From the NCBI GenBank assembly GCA_052400685.1, contig JBQTGJ010000011.1: a DNA stretch of 64,000 nt; one strand, given 5' to 3'. This document shows, in pieces, positions 9,018 to 18,152 of this stretch. The position numbers and the translations under genes are program-made. Below the pieces are notes generated by a model. That model saw nothing but the letters and a program-made list of their open reading frames with translations, did no database searches and was not told where the DNA came from. The stretch's first letter is position 1. The number at the start of each line of letters is the position of its first letter. This DNA is from CAZHHH01 sp052400685 (GTDB lineage Bacteria; Bacteroidota; Bacteroidia; Bacteroidales; Marinilabiliaceae).

Positions 9018-10865
9018 TTATTGCAAAGCAAAATTGATCGGGATGGTGTACTCCACGGCCACCGGTTTGCCTCGTTGCATGCCCGGTTTCCAGTCGGGCA
9101 TAGCATTTACTACACGAAGGGCTTCTTTATCAAGTGTTTCATGTACCCCTCTGATTACTTCAGTATTTTCTACTTTCCCTTTCGCAGAAATAATGAATGT
9201 TACATAAACTTTGCCTTCAATTTTTCCTTTTTGTGCTTCTGCCGGATATTTAATATTACTGGCTACAAACTCCCTCAAGGCTTCCTGACCTCCCGGGTAT
9301 TCTGGCATTTCTTCAACTATTTTAAAGACGGTGTCGTTTTCTGGTTCTTCTTTTTTGGTGGTGATAATTATAACCCCGCTGTTATTGACTTTGCCATATT
9401 TTTCTTTAATAACAACCGTGTCTTTAATGACATCGATGGATTGAATGGCGTCGGGACTTATTTTTGACATTTCTTTCAGAGTTATCTCTTGTCCGTCAAG
9501 AATAACCAGCGGTGGGTGATCTTTTGATGTTCCTTTGATGGTGACCTGTGGTGGTGTTGTCGTCTGTTTGTTAATGGTTGGCGATGTTTCACTGGAGGGG
9601 GCATAAGCTACAACAGCTATTTCATTCAATGCGACTGTGTTTTTGTGAAGGGTGATTTGGAGTTCTTTAGCGGGTGCAGTATAGCCTGTTATATAACCAA
9701 CTTTCGAGACAACCAGCTGGGCATCTTCGGGAACTTCTTCAATCTGAAATTGTCCTTTTTTGTCGGCGGGTATTCCCCTGTTTGTGTTTTTAATGCGAAT
9801 GATGGCATCTTCCAGTGGAGCGCCCTGATCTGAAGTAACAACTCCGGTTACTTTTATCTTTTTGATGGTTTCTGTTGTTGATGTTTTTACCGACTTTGGA
9901 GTTTCTTTCTGACGGATGGTTGTGTCGGTTATGTCTGCTTGTAAGTCGGATGGGGCAGACGACGGTTGGTCCATCTTTTCGGATGTGTTAGTTGACGGGA
10001 TGTAGCTGTAAGTCGGTTCCGAAAATGCATAGAACAGTAATGCAATGGCCGGAATAACCAGAATGGGTTTGAGTTGCCTCAGTCCGGATGTAGATCGGTT
10101 TTTCATCATGGTAAATCTTTTATTATTCAGTGAGTAATTAAATGAATGGGTTAAACGTAATACTTCCCCTCCGGATATTTGATTGATTAGTACGGCTTTG
10201 TAAATGGCGGGCCGAGGGGTTTTAATGAGAGCTTCACGATCGGCCAGATACTCATGGTTTTGCCGGATCAGGTGAATGTAGAGGCGGGCCAGCGGGTTGA
10301 ACCATTGCAGCAGTCCTACTATCTCAGCCAATAGCAGATCGGCCCAGTGACGCTGATTGATGTGTTCAGACTCGTGCCTTATAATCTCCTGTTTTTCAAT
10401 TGCAGTGACGTCGGGATGAATAATAATATAGGAGAAAAATGAGAATGAGTGACGATACTTTGACGTGGTAATAATTGTAAACCGGCCTTCTTTTTGTTTG
10501 GGTGAGTTGCGGATGATTTTATGTATTTCATATAGTTGATTAATAAGTCGGAAGAGGTATACAATACTACCTGCAATGATGATGAGCGATACGATTCCTT
10601 TCCAGGTCATATCAGGCCCCGGATGTTCTGCTAGCTGTGTAACTTGCATCTCTCCAATATTTACTGGTACTTCGGGAAGTCGTATGTTTACGTTGTATCT
10701 GATTGTAAATAATGGGAATAACAATGATGCGATGAGGCCGGTTATTAGGAAGACGCGATTTATCTTGAAATATCTTTCATTGCGCAGCGTGATGAAATAC
10801 ATCAGGCCAAAGGCGCTCAACCAGAGGGTCGACTTGAGCAGAAAAGATGTGAATGCTACTTCCAT
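9018..10865 (-). CDS. M56 metallopeptidase with carboxypeptidase-regulatory, plug-like and TonB domains
   Basis: 615 residues, paralogous to the next gene. Order seen: N-terminal membrane helices, M56 domain with HESEH at residues 164-168 and NHEYLADREAL, then a membrane helix near 270-290. A periplasmic part follows with a CarboxypepD_reg-like Ig domain (KVTGVVTSDQGAPLEDAII) and a miniature TonB-receptor plug signature (PPLVILDGQEI, then ISPDAIQSIDVIKD, then YGKVNNSGVIIITTKK). It ends in a TonB C-terminal domain beginning EEMPEYPGGQEALREFV. The plug-like stretch parallels the SusC plug in this same window. Four bp separate it from blaI. Known: BlaR1-type proteases cleave after sensing. Inferred: this protein couples sensing to an outer-membrane partner. 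Confidence 0.9.
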   Translation of the reverse strand: MEVAFTSFLLKSTLWLSAFGLMYFITLRNERYFKINRVFLITGLIASLLFPLFTIRYNVNIRLPEVPVNIGEMQVTQLAEHPGPDMTWKGIVSLIIIAGSIVYLFRLINQLYEIHKIIRNSPKQKEGRFTIITTSKYRHSFSFFSYIIIHPDVTAIEKQEIIRHESEHINQRHWADLLLAEIVGLLQWFNPLARLYIHLIRQNHEYLADREALIKTPRPAIYKAVLINQISGGEVLRLTHSFNYSLNNKRFTMMKNRSTSGLRQLKPILVIPAIALLFYAFSEPTYSYIPSTNTSEKMDQPSSAPSDLQADITDTTIRQKETPKSVKTSTTETIKKIKVTGVVTSDQGAPLEDAIIRIKNTNRGIPADKKGQFQIEEVPEDAQLVVSKVGYITGYTAPAKELQITLHKNTVALNEIAVVAYAPSSETSPTINKQTTTPPQVTIKGTSKDHPPLVILDGQEITLKEMSKISPDAIQSIDVIKDTVVIKEKYGKVNNSGVIIITTKKEEPENDTVFKIVEEMPEYPGGQEALREFVASNIKYPAEAQKGKIEGKVYVTFIISAKGKVENTEVIRGVHETLDKEALRVVNAMPDWKPGMQRGKPVAVEYTIPINFALQ

Positions 10866-10869
10866 GGCT

Positions 10870-11253
10870 TTATTTATTAGTGGTGCGATTCTCTTTTTTT
10901 AACTCTTTGCGTGTTTCTTCCATCAGTTCTTCTAACTGTCCGATTGTGAGATCCTTTTCGCGTGCAAAGAACGATGCCATAGCAGGGAAGGAATTGTCGA
11001 AATATTTTTTCATCACACCAAATAGTTGACTCTTTGAATAGTCTTCTTTTTTTATTAGTGGATAGTAAACATGCACGTTTCCGAAAGTTTTATGAGCGAC
11101 GTGTCCTTTCTTTTCCAGAATTCTTACGATGGTTGAAACTGTGTTGCGAGCGGGTTTTGGATCCGGAAACTCTTCGCGGATATCCCGCACCAATCCTTCT
11201 TTAAGTTTCCATAATATTTGCATGATCTCTTCTTCGGCGTTGGTTAATTGCAT
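10870..11253 (-). CDS. BlaI/MecI/CopY-family transcriptional repressor
   Basis: 127-residue winged-helix repressor, first gene of a three-gene operon with two M56 sensor proteases. Seen: MQLTNAEEEIMQILWKL opening, then the recognition-helix region PARNTVSTIVRILEKKG, then the family wing HVYYPLI, and a charged dimerization C-terminus. Start at 11253 is chosen because homologues begin just before LTNAEEEIM; the longer frame to 11301 would run into the promoter and its operator. Upstream lies a promoter with an overlapping perfect dyad, so negative autoregulation relieved by M56-mediated cleavage is the expected logic. The signal is unknown and need not be an antibiotic. Confidence 0.93.
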   Translation of the reverse strand: MQLTNAEEEIMQILWKLKEGLVRDIREEFPDPKPARNTVSTIVRILEKKGHVAHKTFGNVHVYYPLIKKEDYSKSQLFGVMKKYFDNSFPAMASFFAREKDLTIGQLEELMEETRKELKKENRTTNK

Positions 11254-11274
11254 GATTTTCTTTTTAAGTTTAAA

Positions 11275-11306
11275 CAAATGTATGACTAATGTTTTAGTCA
11301 AGCAAG
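11275..11306 (-). promoter_or_regulatory. Promoter of the blaI-M56-M56 operon
   Basis: On the minus strand TACATTTG (11275-11282) fits the Bacteroidota -7 consensus TAnnTTTG, with CTTG (11303-11306) 20 bp upstream as a 3-of-4 match to the -33 TTTG. Transcription would begin roughly 15-20 bp before the blaI ATG. Confidence 0.7.
11284..11299. promoter_or_regulatory. BlaI-type operator O1 (perfect dyad)
   Basis: GACTAATGTTTTAGTC is a perfect 6-bp inverted repeat around a 4-bp centre. It lies between the -33 and -7 elements, so bound repressor would block RNA polymerase. Assignment to BlaI rests on position and dyad form. Confidence 0.75.
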
Positions 11307-11323
11307 TCTTTTGTTGACAAAAT

Positions 11324-11339
11324 GACTAATTCTTTAGTT
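11324..11339. promoter_or_regulatory. BlaI-type operator O2 (near-perfect dyad)
   Basis: GACTAATTCTTTAGTT repeats O1 with one arm mismatch, 40 bp from O1 start to start (close to four helical turns), upstream of the -33 element. It could allow cooperative binding. Confidence 0.65.
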
Positions 11340-11762
11340 AAAAATAGTTATAATGTTTATATGTAGTTGGTTTTAAGGTGGTAAGATGATGGTTGGTTTC
11401 GTAAGATTGATAATATCCGAACTTTCGACTTTATGGACCGGCGCTAAAAAAAGGTTTGTAGAGTATTGTTTTTGGTATTGGCGTTCGCTTAAAATTTGGT
11501 GAATTGTTTAAGATTCAATTTTAATGAGGGTGCCATGATTTAAACGATATTGCGGTGTCTTTTTATATTCAGATTGCACTTAAAGTCTTTTTCTCTGGCT
11601 CAAAGTGATTCCCGGGGTGCGAATATAAAATGTTGACGATATAACCAATGATTTGATTTATTGGGTTGCCTAAACTGCTTTTTTGGTTTGGTAAGAAAAT
11701 GGTTGGTCTTGAGGACACTTAAATAACAATCATTGGTTCATCCATTAAATGCACTGTTCTTT
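11340..11762. other. Gene-free intergenic stretch with a repeat D copy
   Basis: No credible ORF is present. About 11470-11530 resembles 19873-19933: both carry CGCTTAAAATTTGG(T/A)GAATTG, then GAnTCAA and TTTTAA(T/A)GA. The rest is AT-rich without a clear hairpin. It separates the blaI promoter from the 3' end of tsaD. Confidence 0.5.
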
Positions 11763-12773
11763 TTATCGTGCAAAGGGGGCCATGTCGTGTGTGGCAAATT
11801 CGCCTTTCAGATATTTGAAGTAGCCGGTGATGGCAACCATTGCAGCGTTGTCGGTGGTATATGAAAATTTTGGTATGTAAGTATGCCAGCCGCGTTGTTT
11901 TGTTTGAGAGGTAATGGCTTCGCGCAGGGCTGTATTTGCTGAGACTCCGCCGGACAAAGCGACTTCTTTTATGCCTGTTTGTTTGGATGCTTTTATCAGT
12001 TTATCCATGAGGATGTCAACAATGGTTTTTTGCAACGAAGCACACAGGTCATTCCTGTTCTGTTGGATGAAATCAGGATTTTCTTTTATCCGGTCGCGTA
12101 AAAAATAGAGAAAAGAAGTTTTTAGTCCGCTGAAGCTATAGTCGAAATCTTTAATCCGTGGCTTGTTGAATTGAAAGGCATTTGCATTACCATCCATGGC
12201 ATACTTATTAACATATGGTCCTCCAGGATAGGGCAGATCCATTACTTTGGCGCATTTGTCGAAGGCTTCGCCGGCCGCATCATCAATAGTGGTTCCTATT
12301 ATTTCCATCACCAAAGGGCTGGTTACTTTAATTATTTGGCTGTTGCCGCCTGATACCAGCAGACAAAGAAATGGAAATTTTGGGGTGGTGTGTTGCTGTC
12401 CGGGTTCTTGTATGAAATGGGCCAGGACGTGCGCTTGCAAATGATGTACTTCAATGAGCGGTATTTGGCGGGCCAGCGCAAAGCCTTTGGCAAATGAGGT
12501 CCCCACCAAAAGGGAACCCATCAGTCCAGGACCCCGGGTGAATGCCACAGCATTGATGTCTGAAAGTTTTATGCCCGCATTTTTTATGGCCGTATCAACC
12601 ACTGGAATGATATTTTGTTGATGGGCACGGGAGGCCAGTTCCGGAACAACACCACCGTAGGTCTCATGTACCTTTTGACTGGCAATGACGTTGCTTAAAA
12701 TGGTATCATTTTTGATGATTGCTGCTGAGGTATCGTCACACGACGATTCTATTGCGAGAAGTATGGTTGACAT
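11763..12773 (-). CDS. tsaD: tRNA t6A37 threonylcarbamoyltransferase TsaD
   Basis: Cytosolic ASKHA-fold enzyme that transfers the threonylcarbamoyl group to A37 of ANN-decoding tRNAs, acting with TsaB, TsaC and TsaE. About 336 residues, normal length. Seen: ILLAIESSCDDTSAAI at the N-terminus, VVPELASRAH, TRGPGLMGSLLVG, the metal-binding HHLQAH segment, LLVSGGNSQI, GEAFDKCAKVM and ALSGGVSANTALR. The start at 12773 (MSTILLAIESSCDD) is the family N-terminus; the frame to 12821 adds 16 unlikely residues. It is divergent from tamB across a spacer of about 110-200 bp. Confidence 0.97.
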   Translation of the reverse strand: MSTILLAIESSCDDTSAAIIKNDTILSNVIASQKVHETYGGVVPELASRAHQQNIIPVVDTAIKNAGIKLSDINAVAFTRGPGLMGSLLVGTSFAKGFALARQIPLIEVHHLQAHVLAHFIQEPGQQHTTPKFPFLCLLVSGGNSQIIKVTSPLVMEIIGTTIDDAAGEAFDKCAKVMDLPYPGGPYVNKYAMDGNANAFQFNKPRIKDFDYSFSGLKTSFLYFLRDRIKENPDFIQQNRNDLCASLQKTIVDILMDKLIKASKQTGIKEVALSGGVSANTALREAITSQTKQRGWHTYIPKFSYTTDNAAMVAITGYFKYLKGEFATHDMAPFAR

Positions 12774-12979
12774 GCTTGGTTTATTTAAGTAAAAACCTGC
12801 CTTTAAGGGCAGGTGGTTCACGTTAAGTTGTTTACATTTGTGGCCAAATTGTGGCTTGGCTCACTTTTAGGTATCGGGTTGTTTAATTTTCAAAGGACAA
12901 ATTTATAAAAAAATCATTCAAAATATGGCTTGTTGTTCTGGCTGTTATAACGGGAATACCTCTCGTTACGTCTGTTCTA

Positions 12980-15900
12980 TTGATGATACCAGCCATACAA
13001 ACAGCCTTGGTCAGGACTATAACCAGCCGTCTCTCAAGTGATTTGAGTGCTGATATTTCCATTGACCGGGTGAGCATGCTTCCTTATGCAGGTATTCGGT
13101 TGTCTGGCTTTTTGGTTCGTGATCAACAGAACGATACGTTGTTTTATGCCGACAGGGTTCGTACCGGAATCGATGATTTTTCTTTTCGTGATAAACATTT
13201 GTACCTTAAAAAAATTCAGTTCTCGAAACCGGTGATTCATCTTTATGAGCAGGATGAACAGATGAATTTTACTTTTTTGATCGACTCATTGGGTAAAAAT
13301 AGTAACGATTCGGTGAAATGGCATTATTCTATAAAGGGACTTAAAATACGTGACGGAGATATTTCTTTATCGCACTCTGTATTGTCGGAGAGGAAAATTT
13401 TCCCCACCGGGAAGCTTCATTTTACTAATTTGGCTCTTGATGTGAACCGTCTGTCGGAGGTGGGAGATACTTTGATTTTTGAAATTGTTAATTTTGCTGC
13501 AAATGAGGATATTGGGCTGAAAATTGATGGTTTGAAAACATTGGGGCGTGTTACCAATGAAAAGATTGCCATTGATAATTTAGCTTTCAGAACTCAAAAG
13601 TCATTATTTGATATTGGTTTACTGGAGATTCCCCTTTCGCGTGAAGATGTCGATGGAAATCCGGTGTCTTTTCGTGCCGAAGCTCGTCAGTTGGTTATTA
13701 ATACGGAAGAAATAGCGATGTTCGTGCCTAAGTTTCCTAAGATTAGCCAGCCTGTTACTTTTTCGGGATTGGTATATGGAACGCTTGATAATTTAAAGGG
13801 AAGACGAATTACAGGCTCATTTGGCAGTCAATCGTATATCTCCACCAGCTTTGATGTCAATGGGCTGTCTGAAGGTTTTAATGCTTTTCTTTATCTGGAT
13901 ATTGATTCTTTTGAAACAGTTCCGGGCGATCTTGAGTTACTGTTTGCCGACGAAGGCAGGCATTTACCGCAGTTTATTCAAGGCCTTGAAACGATTCGGT
14001 ACAGCGGTAACATTACCGGGTTTCTCAACGATTTGGTAGCATACGGTACTTTTTCGTCTGCGGCAGGTGTTGTGAAAACGGATATGGGGCTAAAAGTTAA
14101 AGATAACGACGACCTGGTATATGCTGGTTTGTTGTCGACTGAGAACTTTAATCTTCGGAGGCTTTTTGGTGCGCATTCAAACCTTGGCACCCTGTCGATG
14201 CACATGAATGTAAAAGGTCGGCATCGGGCCAAAAATGACTATTTTGTGTTTCTTGACGGGATAATTGGACAGTTTCAGTTCAAGGATTACTCGTATGAGA
14301 ATATTACCGTTCAGGGATTGCTGAACCATCAACGTTTTGATGGGAGTGTTAAAATGAACGATCCTTTTGGATCGCTTAATTTTATTGGGAAAGTGGATTA
14401 TTCAACCAGCCTGCCTGAGTTTAACTTTTCTGCTGAATTGAAAAACATTCAGCTGGATCGTTTGAATCTATTGCCTCAACTAACTGATGGCGTTTTATCG
14501 GTGAATATGAATATTAACATTGAAGGGAACCATCTGGACGATTTGGTGGGTAATATTGTGTTGTCTGATGGCCTGTTATCGACACCCAACGAAGTTATGG
14601 ATTTTGACACCTTGAAAATGGAGGCAGTCCGGGTAAACGATATTAAGGAATTACGTCTTGAATCACCCTATGCTGCTGGTCTTGTACGTGGCAATTATTC
14701 GTTTAGGTCTATTGGAAATACAGTGCGGTATTATCTTCATAATTTTCTGCCGGCGTTGGTTTCAGGTAAGAAATTGCAGTTTTCTGGTTCGGATGCAAAT
14801 AATTTTGTTTTTGATGTACAGTTTAAGTCAATGAGTCAACCTTTGCGGTTGTTTATTCCCGGTTTAGAGGTGTCAGACGAAGGGGCTTTTTATGGCCGTT
14901 TTAATCCTGCTGAGGGCATCCTGAACCTTGATGGACATTTGGATTTGTTTAATTACAAAGGGGTTAAAGGCGAGGGCGTGCAGGTTCAGGTGCGATCTAA
15001 CTTAGCGGATGGCATCTCGTCCACCGTTAGGGCTGATGACGCAATGGTGGGTAACTTTTTGGAGATGCCTAATTTCGGTTTGCATCAAAAGGCCAATAAC
15101 GATTCTCTTTCGATGAGCCTTTTTTGGAATAATTGGGATAATACGACTTATAGTGGGGCTATTTATTCTTCTGCCTCTTTTAAAGACATACCAAACCGTG
15201 GGCTCGTTACCAGGGCAACCGTGCAGCCTTCAACCATTATTATTGCCGATTCAATTTGGAATATTCACGAGTCCTTATTTGTTGTTTATCCAGAGGGGAT
15301 CAGTGTTAAGAATTTCCGGATAGAACATTTTCCTCAGTTCTTTTCAATGGATGGCTTCATTGATAAAACAAAGGAGGATGGACTGGCTGTCCGGTTTAAT
15401 GATCTCGATTTGTCCCAGTTTCTGCGAAATGTAAGCACCGGACGCATGTCTTTTGCCGGCTTTATAGATGGAGAATTAACTTTGAAGAATTATTTCCGCG
15501 ACCCGGTCTTAACGAGCCATTTGTCTGTGAATGATTTTGAATTTAACCATCAGCGCATGGGCGTCTTTAGCCTTAGCAGTAAATGGGATCAGCAAAGTAA
15601 ATCGGTGTCTATTGAGACGCGCGTACAGGATGAATTCAAGACGCGGTTATCAGGTGATGGTAGCTTCTTTCCTTCGGAGCGGAGGTTTGATTTGGCGCTG
15701 AATCTTGATAGTTTACCCATCGGGTTTTTAGATCCCTTTTTAAATAAAGTGTTACAGAATACAACCGGAACGGTGTCGGGACGGATGGCACTGGTAGGGG
15801 CGTTGCCCAAGCCACATCTAATTGGGGCGATTAAGGCGAACGATTTGTCTTTTGACGTTGATTTGCTTAAGACGCATTATGACCTCACCGATTCGGTGGC

Positions 15901-17347
15901 CTTCTATCCTTATGAAATACGTTTTCAGAATATGGCGCTTAAAAATACCAGGAGAGGTACCGGCCATTTTAATGGCTCTATCTATCATTCCGGTTTTTTT
16001 AAAGATCTGCAATTTCGTTTGAGGGCCGATGCCAATGATATGTTGTTGCTTGATACGCGTTCGCATGATAATGCTTATTATTATGGTACTGTTTATGGAA
16101 ATGCCTCTTTGATGGTTAACGGAACAACTGAGAATGCAGATATCAGTATTACAGGAAAAACCACTGCCGGAACACGTTTTTTTGTGCCGGTGAAGTCAAC
16201 AGATGAGGTGGGTGAAAGTAATTTTATACGATTTACAGATTCTGGTAGATCGGATGATGTTAGCAGCGTTGTTTTAAAGGATGATGATTATGTGGTTGAT
16301 CTGTCAGGTGTTAAGTTGGAAATGGATATTGAGGCAACACCCGATGCCGAAGTGCAAATCATTTTTGATGAGCGCATTGGTGATATTCTGAAAAGTACGG
16401 GTAATGGAAATATCCAGATACGTATTAATCGTCAGGGGCAAATTCGTTTTTATGGCGATTATACCATTCAGAGCGGAGAATATCTCTTCTCATTGCAGAA
16501 TCTGATTAATAAGCGATTTGATATTATGCAGGGTGGAACCGTCAAATGGCAAGGTGATCCTTACAATGCCGATATTGATATAAAAGCTGTTTATAAATTA
16601 AAAGCATTGCTGTCCGATTTGGTAGGGACCACGAGCAATAGCGTTAGCAGTAGTACTGACCTGCAACGTAGAGTACAGGTTTATAGTAATTTGATGTTGA
16701 CCGGAATGCTGCAACAACCGGTGATTAAATTTGGTATTGAACTTCCAACACTCGAGGAAAGCCGCGAATCATTGATTCTTGACTTTATTGGTACCGAGGA
16801 AGAGATGAACCGTCAGGTGCTATCGCTGCTTATCCTTAACCGTTTTTATACTCCTGAGTATATGCGTGCCGAGCAGACGACTGAAGATAATGGCTATAAC
16901 AATGCGGCGCTGCTTACCACCACCGAGATGCTGTCATCACAAATAAGTAACTGGTTTTCGTCAATAAGCAATGATGTCGATGTTGGGGTAGCCTATCGTC
17001 CGGGTGATAACATCACGAGCGAGGAGTTTGAGTTGGCATTATCAACTCAGATTTTGAATAACCGGGTGTCAATTAACGGAAATGTGGGATATGGAAAATA
17101 TGAAGCCAATACCAGTAAAATGGTTGGCGACTTCGATCTGGATGTGAAGCTCAATAAAAGTGGCACCATTCGTGCGAATGCCTATACGCGTTCCAACGAA
17201 GATTATATTTATGAGGCTTCGCCTACTTCACAGGGCGTTGGTATCTCTTTTAAAGAAGAATTTGATGAGGTAAAAGAATTGGTTCGCAAATACTGGAATC
17301 TTTTTTTTACTAAAAAAAAGGATGATGAGAATACGGATTTTGAATAA
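12980..17347 (+). CDS. tamB: TamB-like translocation and assembly module protein
   Basis: Very large (1,455 residues from 12980) envelope protein with an N-terminal membrane anchor, long beta-helical AsmA/TamB-type repeats and a C-terminal DUF490 domain (SGEYLFSLQNLINKRFDI, then WQGDPYNADIDIKAVY). Known role: delivery of lipid or beta-barrel substrates to the outer membrane with a BamA-family partner. The only canonical in-frame start is TTG at 12980, which falls at the end of a hydrophobic segment. The open frame extends back to 12887 and encodes KKSFKIWLVVLAVITG, a typical TamB anchor, with no ATG, GTG or TTG before it. The true start is therefore probably ATA at 12905, or a base is wrong. 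exbB follows 91 bp downstream. Confidence 0.92.
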   Translation: MMIPAIQTALVRTITSRLSSDLSADISIDRVSMLPYAGIRLSGFLVRDQQNDTLFYADRVRTGIDDFSFRDKHLYLKKIQFSKPVIHLYEQDEQMNFTFLIDSLGKNSNDSVKWHYSIKGLKIRDGDISLSHSVLSERKIFPTGKLHFTNLALDVNRLSEVGDTLIFEIVNFAANEDIGLKIDGLKTLGRVTNEKIAIDNLAFRTQKSLFDIGLLEIPLSREDVDGNPVSFRAEARQLVINTEEIAMFVPKFPKISQPVTFSGLVYGTLDNLKGRRITGSFGSQSYISTSFDVNGLSEGFNAFLYLDIDSFETVPGDLELLFADEGRHLPQFIQGLETIRYSGNITGFLNDLVAYGTFSSAAGVVKTDMGLKVKDNDDLVYAGLLSTENFNLRRLFGAHSNLGTLSMHMNVKGRHRAKNDYFVFLDGIIGQFQFKDYSYENITVQGLLNHQRFDGSVKMNDPFGSLNFIGKVDYSTSLPEFNFSAELKNIQLDRLNLLPQLTDGVLSVNMNINIEGNHLDDLVGNIVLSDGLLSTPNEVMDFDTLKMEAVRVNDIKELRLESPYAAGLVRGNYSFRSIGNTVRYYLHNFLPALVSGKKLQFSGSDANNFVFDVQFKSMSQPLRLFIPGLEVSDEGAFYGRFNPAEGILNLDGHLDLFNYKGVKGEGVQVQVRSNLADGISSTVRADDAMVGNFLEMPNFGLHQKANNDSLSMSLFWNNWDNTTYSGAIYSSASFKDIPNRGLVTRATVQPSTIIIADSIWNIHESLFVVYPEGISVKNFRIEHFPQFFSMDGFIDKTKEDGLAVRFNDLDLSQFLRNVSTGRMSFAGFIDGELTLKNYFRDPVLTSHLSVNDFEFNHQRMGVFSLSSKWDQQSKSVSIETRVQDEFKTRLSGDGSFFPSERRFDLALNLDSLPIGFLDPFLNKVLQNTTGTVSGRMALVGALPKPHLIGAIKANDLSFDVDLLKTHYDLTDSVAFYPYEIRFQNMALKNTRRGTGHFNGSIYHSGFFKDLQFRLRADANDMLLLDTRSHDNAYYYGTVYGNASLMVNGTTENADISITGKTTAGTRFFVPVKSTDEVGESNFIRFTDSGRSDDVSSVVLKDDDYVVDLSGVKLEMDIEATPDAEVQIIFDERIGDILKSTGNGNIQIRINRQGQIRFYGDYTIQSGEYLFSLQNLINKRFDIMQGGTVKWQGDPYNADIDIKAVYKLKALLSDLVGTTSNSVSSSTDLQRRVQVYSNLMLTGMLQQPVIKFGIELPTLEESRESLILDFIGTEEEMNRQVLSLLILNRFYTPEYMRAEQTTEDNGYNNAALLTTTEMLSSQISNWFSSISNDVDVGVAYRPGDNITSEEFELALSTQILNNRVSINGNVGYGKYEANTSKMVGDFDLDVKLNKSGTIRANAYTRSNEDYIYEASPTSQGVGISFKEEFDEVKELVRKYWNLFFTKKKDDENTDFE

Positions 17348-17438
17348 TTCGTTTTCGAAACATTCCCGATCGACCCGATTATCTTTCTTTAATTTGTATT
17401 TTAGTGCTTTGAAATAATTAATTAAACAGGTCAATTTT

Positions 17439-18137
17439 ATGAATCCTTTTTTGATGATACAATCGGCTGGTCAGGTATTAGAGACTGGTGAGGCTGAAGG
17501 TGATGTGTTGGTTGAGCAAAGCATCAACCTATTTGATTTGATGCTCAAAGGTGGATGGATTATGATTCCGCTGGGCGTTTTATCCGTTATTTCGGTTTAT
17601 ATCTTTTTGGAGCGTTATATGGTGTTAAAACGCGTATCCAAAGAAGATAATACGTTTATGAACCGGATTAAGGATTATATTCATGATGGGAAGATTGATT
17701 CGGCTCTGGCTTTATGCAGTTCAAATAATCATCCCATTGCCAGAATGATTGAAAAAGGAATTTCCCGTATTGGACGGCCTCTGAATGATGTTAGCACCGC
17801 CATCGAGAATGTTGGTAACCTGGAAGTATCGCGTATGGAAAAAGGGTTGCCTACTTTAGCGACAGTGGCGGGGGGCGCACCAATGATTGGCTTTTTGGGT
17901 ACTGTAATTGGTATGATTAAGTCGTTCTGGGAGATGTCTAATGCCGGTAATAATATTATGGTAGATCAGTTGGCCGGGGGTATTTATACCGCGCTTGTGA
18001 CAACCGTAACCGGTCTTACAGTTGGCATTGTGGCTTATTTTGCCTATAATATTTTGGTGGCACGGGTTGAAAAGGTGGTGTTCAAAATGGAAGCCCGTAC
18101 AATGGAGTTTCTCGATATTTTGAATGAACCGGCGTAA
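17439..18137 (+). CDS. exbB: MotA/TolQ/ExbB proton channel protein
   Basis: 232-residue inner-membrane subunit of a TonB energizing complex. Seen: an N-terminal extension, a first helix (GGWIMIPLGVLSVISVYIF, residues about 38-56), a cytoplasmic domain, then two helices in the conserved block starting LATVAGGAPMIGFLGTVIGMI and the block with TALVTTVTGLTVGIVAYFAYN. Forms a pentamer around an ExbD dimer and uses the proton gradient. exbD begins 15 bp downstream and a TonB/TolA-like gene follows. Likely powers SusC-type transport; TolQ-type function is an alternative. Confidence 0.95.
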   Translation: MNPFLMIQSAGQVLETGEAEGDVLVEQSINLFDLMLKGGWIMIPLGVLSVISVYIFLERYMVLKRVSKEDNTFMNRIKDYIHDGKIDSALALCSSNNHPIARMIEKGISRIGRPLNDVSTAIENVGNLEVSRMEKGLPTLATVAGGAPMIGFLGTVIGMIKSFWEMSNAGNNIMVDQLAGGIYTALVTTVTGLTVGIVAYFAYNILVARVEKVVFKMEARTMEFLDILNEPA

Positions 18138-18152
18138 TAAAAACAAACTATA

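Noticed and set aside
9015..9467. 150-codon plus-strand frame across the two M56 genes
   Set aside because: Antisense to well-supported TonB and plug-like domains; Phe-rich shadow composition.
7553..11253. Beta-lactam resistance operon
   Set aside because: The BlaI/BlaR1-type regulators are present but no beta-lactamase or penicillin-binding protein gene is beside them, and the sensor domains are TonB/plug-like, not penicillin-binding.
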